From NCBI GenBank assembly GCA_036280655.1, contig DASUQI010000005.1:1-16146 (forward strand): a DNA stretch of 16,146 nt, given 5' to 3'. The notes beneath the pieces were generated by a model that was given only the letters and a program-made list of their open reading frames with translations, made no database searches and was not told the origin of the DNA. Every line of letters starts with the position of its first letter. Position 1 is the stretch's first letter. Shown piece by piece: positions 1 through 6,772 of this stretch. This stretch comes from DASSJM01 sp036280655. GTDB taxonomy: Bacteria; Actinomycetota; UBA4738; HRBIN12. The translations under genes and the position numbers were made by a program.

Positions 1-587
1 CCGCCCCACAGGTAGTGCGCGAGGGCCGTGAGGAGCGTCACGCCCACGAGCGCCGAGAACAGCCAGCCCTGCATGAACTTCAGCCACGGGAGGCTGAAGA
101 CGTAGAAGGCCGGGTCGCGGCCGAACAGGGGCTCCGGGTTCCCGAACGAGAGCCCCGAGCCGTTGCGCCACAGCAGGTACGTCTGCCACTGCCCCGTGAC
201 CCCGATCCCCACGAAGACCGCGATCACGAGCGCGAACAGCGGGAGCAGCCAACGGATGTACGGCTCGAACTGCATCCGGTAACGCTCGATCAACTCCTGC
301 TCGGGGGTGAGCGGCCGGTACTTCGGGGTGATGCGCCGGACGATCCAGAGGTTGGCGTACAGCAGCACGAAGAACGCCAGTCCGAACGCGACGCCGAGCA
401 GCACCTTCGTGCGGAGGATCGACCAGAAGACGTCCGAGAACCCGACCTCGCGGAACCACAGCACGTCCACGAAGAAGCCCGACAGTGCGGTGAAGGCCAG
501 CAGGAGTCCGGCCACGACCCCGACGATGATGAACAGCACGCGACGGCGACCGGAGGCGGGACCTGCGCTCGGAACGCGTACGACCAT
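1..587 (-). CDS. UPF0182 family multi-pass membrane protein, N-terminal part (cut by window edge)
   Basis: Only the first 195 codons are in the window; the gene continues beyond base 1. The protein starts MVVRVPSAGPASGRRRVLF and soon enters a strong hydrophobic helix (about residues 18-40). More membrane helices follow at about 55-80, 112-132 and 170-190. The stretches VDVLWFREVGFSDVFW and FGRDPAFYVFSLPWL are what I recognise as UPF0182 (COG1615), a family of roughly 900-1000 residues with an N-terminal membrane part and a large extracytoplasmic part. Its biochemical role is unknown. The ATG at 585-587 is preceded by AAAGGA four bases upstream, a usable though close ribosome binding site. The gene lies 76 bases downstream of the PDZ/Lon-like protease on the same strand, as in mycobacteria, so co-transcription is likely. 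Confidence 0.88.
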   Translation of the reverse strand, partial: MVVRVPSAGPASGRRRVLFIIVGVVAGLLLAFTALSGFFVDVLWFREVGFSDVFWSILRTKVLLGVAFGLAFFVLLYANLWIVRRITPKYRPLTPEQELIERYRMQFEPYIRWLLPLFALVIAVFVGIGVTGQWQTYLLWRNGSGLSFGNPEPLFGRDPAFYVFSLPWLKFMQGWLFSALVGVTLLTALAHYLWG

Positions 588-602
588 CGGGTCCTTTGTC
601 CG

Positions 603-638
603 TCAGGGGGCCGTGCGGGATCGGCGCCAGCCTATCAT
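603..638 (-). other. possible 11-codon upstream reading frame before the UPF0182 gene
   Basis: On the minus strand an ATG at 636-638 opens a short frame (MIGWRRSRTAP) that stops with TGA at 603-605, 15 bases before the UPF0182 start. The 12-base string AAGGACCCGATG, which holds a ribosome binding site and start codon, occurs here and again, identical, at the UPF0182 start (585-596). Either translation of the short frame is coupled to the main gene, or the repeat is chance. A -10-like TAGGCT at 629-634 would start transcription inside the short frame; the two readings exclude each other. Confidence 0.25.
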
Positions 639-663
639 CGGGTCCTTCGGAGGACGGCTCCGA

Positions 664-1653
664 TCATGCTTCGGCGTCCGCCGATCCGGTGAGGTAGGCG
701 AGCGCCTCGTCGAACGACGAGACCGGAACGAGCTCGAGGCCGTGATCCCCGGCCGCCGCAGCGGTTTCGGCGTTGTCCTCGGGGAGCAGGAACACGGCCG
801 CGCCGGCGTCGGCCGCCGCCGCGATCTTCTGCCCCACGCCGTCGATCGGCCCCACGGTCCCGTCGAGCCCGATCTGGCCGGTGCCGGCGATCGTGCGGCC
901 GCCCGTCAGGTCGCCGGGCGTCATGAGGTCGTACAGCCCGAGCGCCCACATCAGTCCCGCGGACGACCCGCCGATCTCGCCGCTCGAGATCGCGACGTCG
1001 AACGGGAAGCTGTTGATCAGCGAGACGCCCACGAGCGGGTCCTCGCTCCCCCCGCACGGCTTCCGGACGAGGTCGGCGGTCTCGGGCTCTCCGTCGACCG
1101 ACAGGTCGAAGACGAGCATCCCGCCCGAGGGGGCGGCCTGGATCGCGCGGCTCGCCTCCCTCCACGTGTCGACCTCTTGGCCTTCGATCGCGAGGATCCG
1201 GTCGCCCGGGAAGAGCTCCCCGTCGGCCGCGCACCCCGAGACGACGCTCTGGACGAGGACGCCGTCGCCGTGAGACCTCGGGTAGTCGACGAGCTCGCGC
1301 AGGACGACCGCGGCCGCGTCGAGCTTGCTCGTGTCCATCTGCGAGATCGCCCGGCGTTCCTCCTGGTCGCGGTCCTCGCCCGGTGGGAACAGGTCGTCGC
1401 GGGGAACGACGCCCCGATCCGGGTCGAGCCACGCGAGCAGGAGGTCGAACCCGGTGAGCGGCGAGTACCGCACGGACGTGAGGACGAAGCTCCCCTCCGA
1501 TTCGAACCGCTGCCGGTCGTCGAACCGGATCAGCGGCTGGACGGCTCGAGCCGGGCCGGGTCCGATCGCGTACCACGGGAGCGTGACGGTGACCGCCGCG
1601 ACGGCGATCGCCGCGACGGCCCCGTAGAGCACGAGACGCCTCCACCCGAACAC
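664..1653 (-). CDS. membrane-anchored PDZ domain / Lon-like (S16) serine protease
   Basis: A protein of 329 residues. One N-terminal membrane helix (about residues 7-25) is followed by an extracytoplasmic region, a PDZ-like segment (about 130-198, with DGVLVQSV and LFPGDRILAIEGQEV) and a Lon-type proteolytic domain (about 210-329). The catalytic pair of S16 proteases is visible: Ser231 in GGSSAG and Lys276 in GVGQKI, with the typical GTGQIGLDGTVGPIDGV between them. There is no AAA+ domain, so it resembles YlbL of Bacillus and, from memory, Rv3194c of M. tuberculosis. Substrates are unknown; processing of exported proteins is an inference. I chose the GTG at 1651-1653 because the membrane helix follows at once and TACCAT lies six bases upstream, the leaderless pattern. 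The reading frame stays open further upstream, but that part overlaps the divergent gene and looks non-coding. Confidence 0.9.
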   Translation of the reverse strand: MFGWRRLVLYGAVAAIAVAAVTVTLPWYAIGPGPARAVQPLIRFDDRQRFESEGSFVLTSVRYSPLTGFDLLLAWLDPDRGVVPRDDLFPPGEDRDQEERRAISQMDTSKLDAAAVVLRELVDYPRSHGDGVLVQSVVSGCAADGELFPGDRILAIEGQEVDTWREASRAIQAAPSGGMLVFDLSVDGEPETADLVRKPCGGSEDPLVGVSLINSFPFDVAISSGEIGGSSAGLMWALGLYDLMTPGDLTGGRTIAGTGQIGLDGTVGPIDGVGQKIAAAADAGAAVFLLPEDNAETAAAAGDHGLELVPVSSFDEALAYLTGSADAEA

Positions 1654-1659
1654 GCTTCG

Positions 1660-1665
1660 ATGGTA
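1660..1665 (-). promoter_or_regulatory. -10 box of the PDZ/Lon-like protease gene, leaderless type
   Basis: TACCAT on the minus strand ends six bases before the GTG start, which places the transcription start at or next to the start codon. No ribosome binding site is present and no clear -35 box is visible. Confidence 0.45.
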
Positions 1666-1710
1666 CGGGCAAGGTGAGCGTAGGGCGGCACCGGCGCGGG
1701 TACGCTTCCG

Positions 1711-2052
1711 ATGGTCATGCCCTACCTGCTCGTGTTGCTCGTCTCGCTGCTCGTCGGCGTCGGCGCGTACCTCGTCACGGTGGTGCGCGGCTCGCCCGCG
1801 GACGCCAGCCTGGGGTTCGGAGACGACGAGGAGGAGCTCGCGACCCGGCCAGGCGACCCACCAGGGTCGAACGATCCACCGCCCGGGTACGCGTACCTCC
1901 AGGTCTCGACCCGGGGACCGGCACTCCGCGACCGGCTCCTCGGGCTCATCGGACTCGTGCTGCTCGTCGCGATCTCGATGGCCGTGCTGGCGTTCGCGAT
2001 CTACGAGATCGGACACCTGATCAACCGGACGATCGAGGCGTTCCTCGAGTAG
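1711..2052 (+). CDS. small membrane protein with two predicted helices, function unknown
   Basis: A protein of 113 residues. A hydrophobic helix starts almost at the N-terminus (PYLLVLLVSLLVGVGAYLV, about residues 4-22). An acidic, proline-rich linker follows (about 25-65, containing DDEEEL and DPPPGYAY), then a second helix (about 75-100, LLGLIGLVLLVAISMAVLAF) and a short charged tail. I do not recognise the family. It is divergent from the protease gene by 57 bases and ends tail to tail with mreB, six bases between the stop codons. ATG codons occur at 1711 and 1717. The -10-like TACGCT at 1701-1706 fits better with 1717, giving a very short leader, so the true start may be MPYLLVLL. Confidence 0.7.
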   Translation: MVMPYLLVLLVSLLVGVGAYLVTVVRGSPADASLGFGDDEEELATRPGDPPGSNDPPPGYAYLQVSTRGPALRDRLLGLIGLVLLVAISMAVLAFAIYEIGHLINRTIEAFLE

Positions 2053-2058
2053 CGACCC

Positions 2059-3066
2059 TCAGCGGCGACGGACCAGCTGGAACGACGACCGGTAGTCCTC
2101 CAACTGCTCGAGCATCGCCCCGAGGCCGAGGACCACGGTCTCGCGCGGGCGCTCGGTCAGATGGACCGGGACCTCGCACTCCTGCGACAGCAGCAGGTCG
2201 AGCCCCCGGAGGAGGCCGCCACCGCCGGTGAGGAACATGCCGGACTCGAGCACGTCGTGGGTGAGCTCGGGTGGCGCCTCGGCGACGGTCGTCCTCGCCG
2301 CCTCGACGACCTTGCCAACCGGGGCGGACATCGCCTGCCGGATCTCGTCCTCGGTCACGCGGATCTCGGTAGGCGCGCCGGTCGCGAGCGCCCGGCCGGT
2401 GACGATCGCCGCCTTCCCGCGCGGCGCCGGGAACGCGGACCCGATCGCGATCTTCACCTGTTCCGCGGAGGTCTCGCCGATCGCGACGTCGTACTCGGAC
2501 CGGATGTGCTCCTGGATCGCCGTGTCCAGGTCGAACCCGCCGATCCGGATCGACGTCCCCGAGACGACGCCGCCCATCGACGCGACCGCCATCTCGGTCG
2601 TCCCGCCGCCGATGTCGACGATGAGGTTGCCCACGGGCTCATGGATCGGGAGCCGCGCCCCGACCGCCGCGGCGAGCGGCTCCTCGACGAGGACCACGTC
2701 CCTGCCGCCGGCGTCCCTCAGGGCCTGGAGCACCGCGCGACGTTCGACCTCGGACGACTCGCTCGCGATGCACGCGAGCACCCTCGGACGAGGGAAGCGC
2801 GACACGCCGACGCGCTTCAGGACCACCTCGATCATCCGCTGCGTGATGTCGAACTCGGTGATCACGCCGTGGCGGAGCGGGCGCATCGCCACGACGTTGC
2901 CCGATCGGCCGCCCATCATCTGCCAGGCCTCCTCGCCCATCGCCTCGACCCGGCCGGAGGCGGGATCGACCGCCACCACGGTCGGCTCGTCGAAGACGAT
3001 CCCCTCGCCCTGCCGGTAGACGAGCGTGTTCGCGGTGCCGAGGTCGATCGCGAGGTCGCGGCCCAT
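2059..3066 (-). CDS. mreB: rod shape-determining protein MreB/Mbl (actin-like)
   Basis: A protein of 335 residues, normal for bacterial actin MreB. The nucleotide-binding motifs are present: phosphate-1 loop IDLGTANTLVY (residues 7-17), phosphate-2 loop VDIGGGTTEMAV (about 150-161) and the adenosine motif LTGGGGLLRGLDLLL (about 285-300). The family stretch NVVAMRPLRHGVITEFD is also clear. MreB polymerises under the membrane and directs the elongation machinery for lateral cell wall synthesis. Usually mreC, mreD and often pbp2 and rodA follow, but here the gene ends tail to tail with a small unknown membrane gene. It lies 31 bases downstream of moaE on the same strand, so the two are probably one transcript. 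It could be a second, MreB-like copy, with the main mre cluster elsewhere. Confidence 0.93.
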   Translation of the reverse strand: MGRDLAIDLGTANTLVYRQGEGIVFDEPTVVAVDPASGRVEAMGEEAWQMMGGRSGNVVAMRPLRHGVITEFDITQRMIEVVLKRVGVSRFPRPRVLACIASESSEVERRAVLQALRDAGGRDVVLVEEPLAAAVGARLPIHEPVGNLIVDIGGGTTEMAVASMGGVVSGTSIRIGGFDLDTAIQEHIRSEYDVAIGETSAEQVKIAIGSAFPAPRGKAAIVTGRALATGAPTEIRVTEDEIRQAMSAPVGKVVEAARTTVAEAPPELTHDVLESGMFLTGGGGLLRGLDLLLSQECEVPVHLTERPRETVVLGLGAMLEQLEDYRSSFQLVRRR

Positions 3067-3097
3067 CAGCGCGGCGGTCCTGCCGCTGCGTCCGCTC

Positions 3098-3532
3098 TCA
3101 CGAACCCATCACCCAGCTCGACGCGCCCGAGCGCAGGTGCTCCTTCTTCCAGATCGGGACGTCGCGCTTCAGCTGCTCGATGCCGTGCCGACACGCGTCG
3201 AACGCCTCGGCGCGATGCGGCGCCGAGCAGGCGACGACCACCGAGACCTCGCCGACGAGGAGCTCGCCGGATCGGTGGAGCAGCGCCACCTTGCGGAGCG
3301 GCCACCGCTCGAGCATCTCGGTTCCGAGCTCCTCGAGCCGGCGCATCGCGAGCTCGTCCCAGGCCTCGTACGTGAGCCCGGTCACTTCGCCGTCCCGCGA
3401 GGAGTCCCGGACGGTGCCGAGGAACACGCACGTGCCCCCAGCTCCCGGGTCGGACACGAACGCCACGGCCTCCTCGGCCCCGATCGGTTCGCCGGACACC
3501 CGGACGAGCAGGTCCTCGCGCACGCGACCCAT
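3098..3532 (-). CDS. moaE: molybdopterin synthase catalytic (large) subunit MoaE
   Basis: A protein of 144 residues from the ATG at 3530-3532, the usual MoaE size. MoaE with MoaD converts precursor Z (cPMP) to molybdopterin by inserting two sulfurs. Family signatures are GGTCVFLGTVRDSSRDGEV (about 32-50), LTYEAWDELA, the histidine in ALLHRSGEL, and the catalytic region SAPHRAEAFDACRHGIEQLK followed by VPIWKKEH, which carries the conserved lysines. No moaD is seen in the window. Start choice is open. ATG 3532 has only a weak GGAG about 12 bases upstream, while the in-frame GTG at 3521-3523 (VREDLLVRV) has TACGAT ending seven bases before it, which fits a leaderless mRNA. The gene is divergent from the metalloprotease and in front of mreB. 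Confidence 0.92.
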   Translation of the reverse strand: MGRVREDLLVRVSGEPIGAEEAVAFVSDPGAGGTCVFLGTVRDSSRDGEVTGLTYEAWDELAMRRLEELGTEMLERWPLRKVALLHRSGELLVGEVSVVVACSAPHRAEAFDACRHGIEQLKRDVPIWKKEHLRSGASSWVMGS

Positions 3533-3595
3533 CGTATCGAGGTGCTCCGAGATGGACGCCTCGCCCGCGCCGGCGGCGTACGGCACGGTCGGCCG

Positions 3596-3601
3596 TAGGA
3601 T
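3596..3601 (+). promoter_or_regulatory. -10 box of the zinc metalloprotease gene, leaderless type
   Basis: TAGGAT followed by six bases (GGTTCG) and then the GTG start at 3608. There is no ribosome binding site. The identical TAGGAT-N6-GTG arrangement occurs at the zinc-ribbon gene (13874-13888), and TAGGAT-N7-ATG at upp. Confidence 0.55.
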
Positions 3602-3607
3602 GGTTCG

Positions 3608-4792
3608 GTGAGCCAGGCATCGAACGACCCGTTCGGCGCGTCGGGCGACGTGTGGAACGACGCACCGCTCTTCCGCGAGATCCAGCGCGTCCTGCAGTCT
3701 TCCGGCGGGCCGGTGAACTGGGAGCTCGCGCGGCAGGTCGGGATCGCCACGGCCGTGATGAACGCCGAGGACACCGAGCCGACCGACGAGGAGCGGCGGA
3801 GCTTCGAGGAGGTCGTCCGGGTCGCCGAGCTCCAGGTGGCCGATTTCACGGGCCTCGACGGCCCGAGCGACCTGCCGGACGTCCAGGCGGTCCGCCGCGC
3901 GCGATGGGTCCAGGCCAACATCGAGGGGCTGCGCGGGGTCCTCGAGCCGGCCGCGGAACGACTGGGGGCGGCGATCGCGTCCGCGCAACGCGAGGCGATG
4001 CCGGAGGAGGCCCAGACCCAGGCCGGCGTGGCTCAGCTCCTCGGCCAGCTCTCGCCGCTGCTGCTCGGAGCGCAGGTCGGGAGCGTCCTCGGCACGCTGG
4101 CCCAGCAGGTCCTCGGCCAGTACGACATCGCCGTCCCGAGGCCCGAGGGCTCGGGCACGCTGCTGTTCGTGGTGCCCAACGTGGCTGCGTTCGAGCGCGA
4201 CTGGAGCCTGGACGCCACCGACTTCCGGACCTGGATCGCGATCCACGAGGTGACCCACCGGTTCGAGTTCGCCCGGCCCTGGGCGCTCCCAAGGTTCCGC
4301 GAGCTCGTGGACGACTTCCTCTCGACGCTGCAGCTCGACGTCGAGGCGCTTCAGGAGAGGCTCGCGACGCTCGACCCGTCGAACCCGGGGTCGATGCAGG
4401 AGGTGCTCGCGGGCGACGAGGGGCTGTTCGGCCCGGTCCTCGACGACGAGCAGCGGCTGAAGCTCGGCCGGATCCAGTCGTTCATGGCAGCGGCAGAGGG
4501 GTACGGCGACCACGTGATGCACGCGCTCGGCGCGCGGCTGCTCTCCTCGTATCCGCGGATCGACGAGGCGATGCGGCGCTACCGCGAGGGCGAGCGGGTC
4601 GACCCGGTCCTCGAGCGGCTCCTCGGCATCGAGGTGAAGCGCGAGCAGTACCGGCTCGGCCGCGCGTTCTGCGACGCGGTGGTCGAGGCGACGGACGAGG
4701 CGACGCTCGCTCGGATGTGGGACTCGGCGGAGGCGCTGCCGTCGCTGCCGGAGCTCGACGAGCCGCGTCTGTGGCTGGCCAGGAGCGCGTGA
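3608..4792 (+). CDS. zinc-dependent metalloprotease of the DUF2342 (F420-biosynthesis-associated) family
   Basis: A protein of 394 residues. The zinc-binding HExxH motif is present as HEVTHRFEF (residues 213-221). Family features around it are the N-terminal VNWELARQVGIATA (about 37-49), an alanine/glutamine-rich helical middle with a QVGSVLGTLAQQVLGQYDIAVPRP-like stretch (about 156-179), and FMAAAEGYGDHVMHALG (about 295-311), which probably supplies the third ligand. The family is typical of Actinobacteria and is often named a hydrolase or F420-biosynthesis-associated protein, but I know of no proven substrate. From memory, M. tuberculosis Rv3195 is a homologue next to the PDZ protease and UPF0182 genes, as here. 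The GTG at 3608 is chosen because TAGGAT lies six bases upstream, the leaderless pattern. Confidence 0.88.
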   Translation: MSQASNDPFGASGDVWNDAPLFREIQRVLQSSGGPVNWELARQVGIATAVMNAEDTEPTDEERRSFEEVVRVAELQVADFTGLDGPSDLPDVQAVRRARWVQANIEGLRGVLEPAAERLGAAIASAQREAMPEEAQTQAGVAQLLGQLSPLLLGAQVGSVLGTLAQQVLGQYDIAVPRPEGSGTLLFVVPNVAAFERDWSLDATDFRTWIAIHEVTHRFEFARPWALPRFRELVDDFLSTLQLDVEALQERLATLDPSNPGSMQEVLAGDEGLFGPVLDDEQRLKLGRIQSFMAAAEGYGDHVMHALGARLLSSYPRIDEAMRRYREGERVDPVLERLLGIEVKREQYRLGRAFCDAVVEATDEATLARMWDSAEALPSLPELDEPRLWLARSA

Positions 4793-4808
4793 GGCCGAGA
4801 GCCTCGGG

Positions 4809-4814
4809 TATCCT
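4809..4814 (+). promoter_or_regulatory. -10-like box before the unknown gene at 4824
   Basis: TATCCT lies nine bases before the ATG at 4824, in the 31-base gap behind the metalloprotease. It would give a leader of only two or three bases. No ribosome binding site is seen. The gene may instead be read through from the metalloprotease gene. Confidence 0.35.
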
Positions 4815-4823
4815 CACGCCGCG

Positions 4824-5600
4824 ATGACCGTCGGCGAGCTCGTTGCCGCGAACGTGGTGGACCGTCGCCTGTCGGACGGCACGGGGCGAGAGGGTCCCAC
4901 CGGCATCTACCTGCTCGGCGTGCCGGGGACGGCGCTGCCGTTCGACGTGTTCCGGGCGTGGAAGGTCCCGACCGGGGTCGTCGTGGAGGAGATCGACTTC
5001 TTCGGCCCCTCGGGCCGGCTCGTGTACCGCTGGGGACCCGAGCCGCGGCGGATGCTCGGCTCGATGGACCTCACGCTCTCGACGGATACGATCTCGAACG
5101 CGCTGTTCGACGAGGCGGGCACGTACGTCGTCTCGTTCGCCCTCGACGACGAGATCGTGGGCGAGATCCCCGTCCCGGTCGTGGTCCAGCAGGCGCCACA
5201 GAAACTCCCGAAGGAGATCGAGGACGGCCTGCGCAAGTCCGACGTGATCTGGGTCGGCGTCGAGGCCGACGGCCGCCGCCGGCTCGCCCCCTCGTGGTTC
5301 TCCTACAAGAACGGGAGGATCCTTCTCCTGTCCCAGCGCGAGCCCGGGCCCGAGGAGCAGACGGTCCCCGGGGCGCGCTCCGCCCCCGAGCTGACGGTCG
5401 TCACCCGGCGGAAGCTCCGCGACACGGCGCTCGACGAGTTCCCGGCGTCCAAGCGTCTCCTCGAGGGACCCGAATGGGAGGACGCGGCCAAGGTGCTCGC
5501 GGACCGCAGGCGAAGCCGCGTCGGATCGCCCGCGGAGTCGATCGCCCGCTGGCGGACCACGTGCGACATCGTGGAGCTCACGCCGGTCCTGCCGGCCTGA
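4824..5600 (+). CDS. protein of unknown function, two probable beta-rich domains
   Basis: A protein of 258 residues without signal peptide or membrane helix. I do not recognise it with certainty. The first half (about 25-125) is rich in beta strands (GIYLLGVPGTALPFDVF, VVVEEIDFFGPSGRLVYRW, GTYVVSFALDDEIVGEIPVPV) and resembles a beta-sandwich or ligand-binding domain. The second half (about 135-185, SDVIWVGVEADGRRRLAP, GRILLLSQ) weakly recalls a split-barrel of the pyridoxamine-phosphate-oxidase or flavin/F420 type. This is inference from pattern only. Base composition and third-position GC match the neighbours, so it is a genuine gene. It follows the metalloprotease by 31 bases and ends tail to tail with the DAHP synthase gene. 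Confidence 0.75.
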   Translation: MTVGELVAANVVDRRLSDGTGREGPTGIYLLGVPGTALPFDVFRAWKVPTGVVVEEIDFFGPSGRLVYRWGPEPRRMLGSMDLTLSTDTISNALFDEAGTYVVSFALDDEIVGEIPVPVVVQQAPQKLPKEIEDGLRKSDVIWVGVEADGRRRLAPSWFSYKNGRILLLSQREPGPEEQTVPGARSAPELTVVTRRKLRDTALDEFPASKRLLEGPEWEDAAKVLADRRRSRVGSPAESIARWRTTCDIVELTPVLPA

Positions 5601-5608
5601 CGGTCGTC

Positions 5609-6634
5609 CTACTCCGCGCGGTTGATGGTCCGGCCGAGGGCGCCGGCGAGCTGCTCGAGCTCGCGCCCCAGGTCCAGCATCTCGTCGGGGGTGAGCGCCT
5701 GCGGGCCGTCGCACAGCGCGCTCTCGGGGTCCGGGTGCACGTCGATCATCACGGCGTCGGCGCCCGCGGCGACCGCGGCCCGGGCCATCGGCCCGACCAG
5801 GTGGCGCTTGCCCACCGCGTGCGACGGGTCGACGATCACCGGCAGGTGCGATTCGGCCTGGGCGACGGCCATCCCCGCGAGGTCCAGGGTGTTGCGGGTC
5901 GAGGGCTCGAACGTGCGGATCCCTCGCTCGCACAGGATGATCTGCGAGTTGCCTCGCTGCGCGACGTACTCGGCGGCCTGGAGCCACTCCTCGATCGTCA
6001 TCGCGAGTCCGCGCTTCAGCATCACCGGCTGCTTGGCCAGACCGACCTCCTTCAGCAGCTCGAAGTTCTGCGCGTTGCGGGTGCCCACGCGGATGCAGTC
6101 GGCGACCTCGGCGACCCGGGCCACCTGGGAGACGTCGACGACCTCGACGATGATCGGTAGGCCGGTCTGCCTCCGGCACTCCTCGAGGATCGCGAGCCCG
6201 CGCTCGCCGAGGCCCTGGAACGAGTACGGGGAGGTCCGGGGCTTGTAGACGTCGCCGCGGAGGATCGTCGCGCCGGCCGCCCTGGCCGCCTTCGTGGCGA
6301 GCATCGCCTGCTCCTCGCCCTCGACGGCGCAGGGGCCGGCGATGATCGTGAACGCGCCCCGGCCGACCGGGGTCGTGCCCACGTTCACGGTGGTCGACTC
6401 GCGGTGGAGGTCGCGCGAGACCATCTTGTAGGGCTTGCCGACGTGGATCAGGCGGTCGACGCCGGGTAGCTGCTCCCAGTCGATCTCCCGGAACCGCTCG
6501 GTGTTGCCGACGAGCCCGACGATCGTGTGCACGGCCCCGCGCGAGACGAACGCCTCGCCGCCCGCGGCGCGGACGCGTTCGGCGACGGCCTCGACGTCGG
6601 CCTCGGTCGCCTCCCGCTTCATCACCACGACCAT
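5609..6634 (-). CDS. aroF: 3-deoxy-7-phosphoheptulonate (DAHP) synthase, type I-beta with N-terminal regulatory domain
   Basis: A protein of 341 residues. It joins phosphoenolpyruvate and erythrose 4-phosphate, the first step of aromatic amino acid synthesis. Residues 1-70 form the ferredoxin-like (ACT-like) domain seen in the Thermotoga maritima enzyme, where Phe and Tyr inhibit. The barrel follows with AGPCAVEG (99-106), KPRTSPYSFQG (131-141), LLKRG-type ML KRG (206-209), VDPSHAVGKR (268-277) and ALCDGPQAL (306-314). Compared with T. maritima numbering as I remember it, metal ligands Cys102, His272 and Asp309 are kept. The Glu expected at 298 is Asp in MIDVHPDP. The ATG at 6632-6634 has a strong ribosome binding site, GAGGAGGAA, four bases upstream. 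A Phe/Tyr-coding leader frame and a hairpin lie in front, suggesting attenuation. Confidence 0.95.
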   Translation of the reverse strand: MVVVMKREATEADVEAVAERVRAAGGEAFVSRGAVHTIVGLVGNTERFREIDWEQLPGVDRLIHVGKPYKMVSRDLHRESTTVNVGTTPVGRGAFTIIAGPCAVEGEEQAMLATKAARAAGATILRGDVYKPRTSPYSFQGLGERGLAILEECRRQTGLPIIVEVVDVSQVARVAEVADCIRVGTRNAQNFELLKEVGLAKQPVMLKRGLAMTIEEWLQAAEYVAQRGNSQIILCERGIRTFEPSTRNTLDLAGMAVAQAESHLPVIVDPSHAVGKRHLVGPMARAAVAAGADAVMIDVHPDPESALCDGPQALTPDEMLDLGRELEQLAGALGRTINRAE

Positions 6635-6664
6635 CGCGTTCCTCCTCGCCCCCGGAGACGCAGA

Positions 6665-6687
6665 ACCCCGGGCTCCTCGCCCGGGGT
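6665..6687 (-). terminator. GC-rich hairpin in the leader of the DAHP synthase gene, probable attenuator terminator
   Basis: Read on the minus strand, ACCCCGGGC, a five-base loop GAGGA, then GCCCGGGGT form a perfect 9-bp stem. After the 3' arm comes TCTGCGTCT, richer in T than its surroundings but not a clean T run. The hairpin lies between the leader peptide frame and the DAHP synthase ribosome binding site, as an attenuator terminator should. Confidence 0.6.
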
Positions 6688-6712
6688 CCCCTGCTCCTGT
6701 CGGCTCAGGCGA

Positions 6713-6763
6713 CTACGCCGGGCTGCGCCCGCCGTAGAAGCCGAAGCCGAAGAACTCTCGCAT
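6713..6763 (-). CDS. Phe/Tyr-rich leader peptide of the DAHP synthase gene
   Basis: A 16-codon frame, MREFFGFGFYGGRSPA, from ATG 6761-6763 to TAG 6713-6715. Four of residues 4-9 are Phe and residue 10 is Tyr, the end products that control DAHP synthase. Behind the stop codon, 26 bases away, begins the 9-bp terminator-like hairpin, and the DAHP synthase start is about 80 bases downstream. A promoter (TTGCCA, 17 bases, CACGAT) ends ten bases before the ATG, so the mRNA would start just before the leader start codon. The GCCCGG in the RSPA codons (6718-6723) can pair with CCGGGC in the 5' arm of the hairpin (6679-6684), a possible antiterminator. One UCGGCU within the Phe codons (6745-6750) can pair with AGCCGA (6700-6705). 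Translation is not proven. Confidence 0.65.
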   Translation of the reverse strand: MREFFGFGFYGGRSPA

Positions 6764-6772
6764 CAGGGGTGC

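Noticed and set aside
642..655. Hairpin GTCCT / AGGAC behind the PDZ/Lon-like protease gene as a terminator.
   Set aside because: Five base pairs without a T run; it is more likely part of the duplicated initiation string, and the two genes are probably co-transcribed.
1711..2016. N-terminal extension of the PDZ/Lon-like protease on the minus strand, since its frame stays open to 2016.
   Set aside because: The extension would be Arg/Asp/His-rich and antisense to the small membrane protein, while the GTG at 1653 is followed at once by the expected membrane helix and preceded by a -10 box.
5582..5596. Hairpin GCCGG / CCGGC considered as a terminator between the unknown gene and the DAHP synthase gene.
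   Set aside because: The stem is only 5 bp, lies within coding sequence (TPVLPA) and has no T run.
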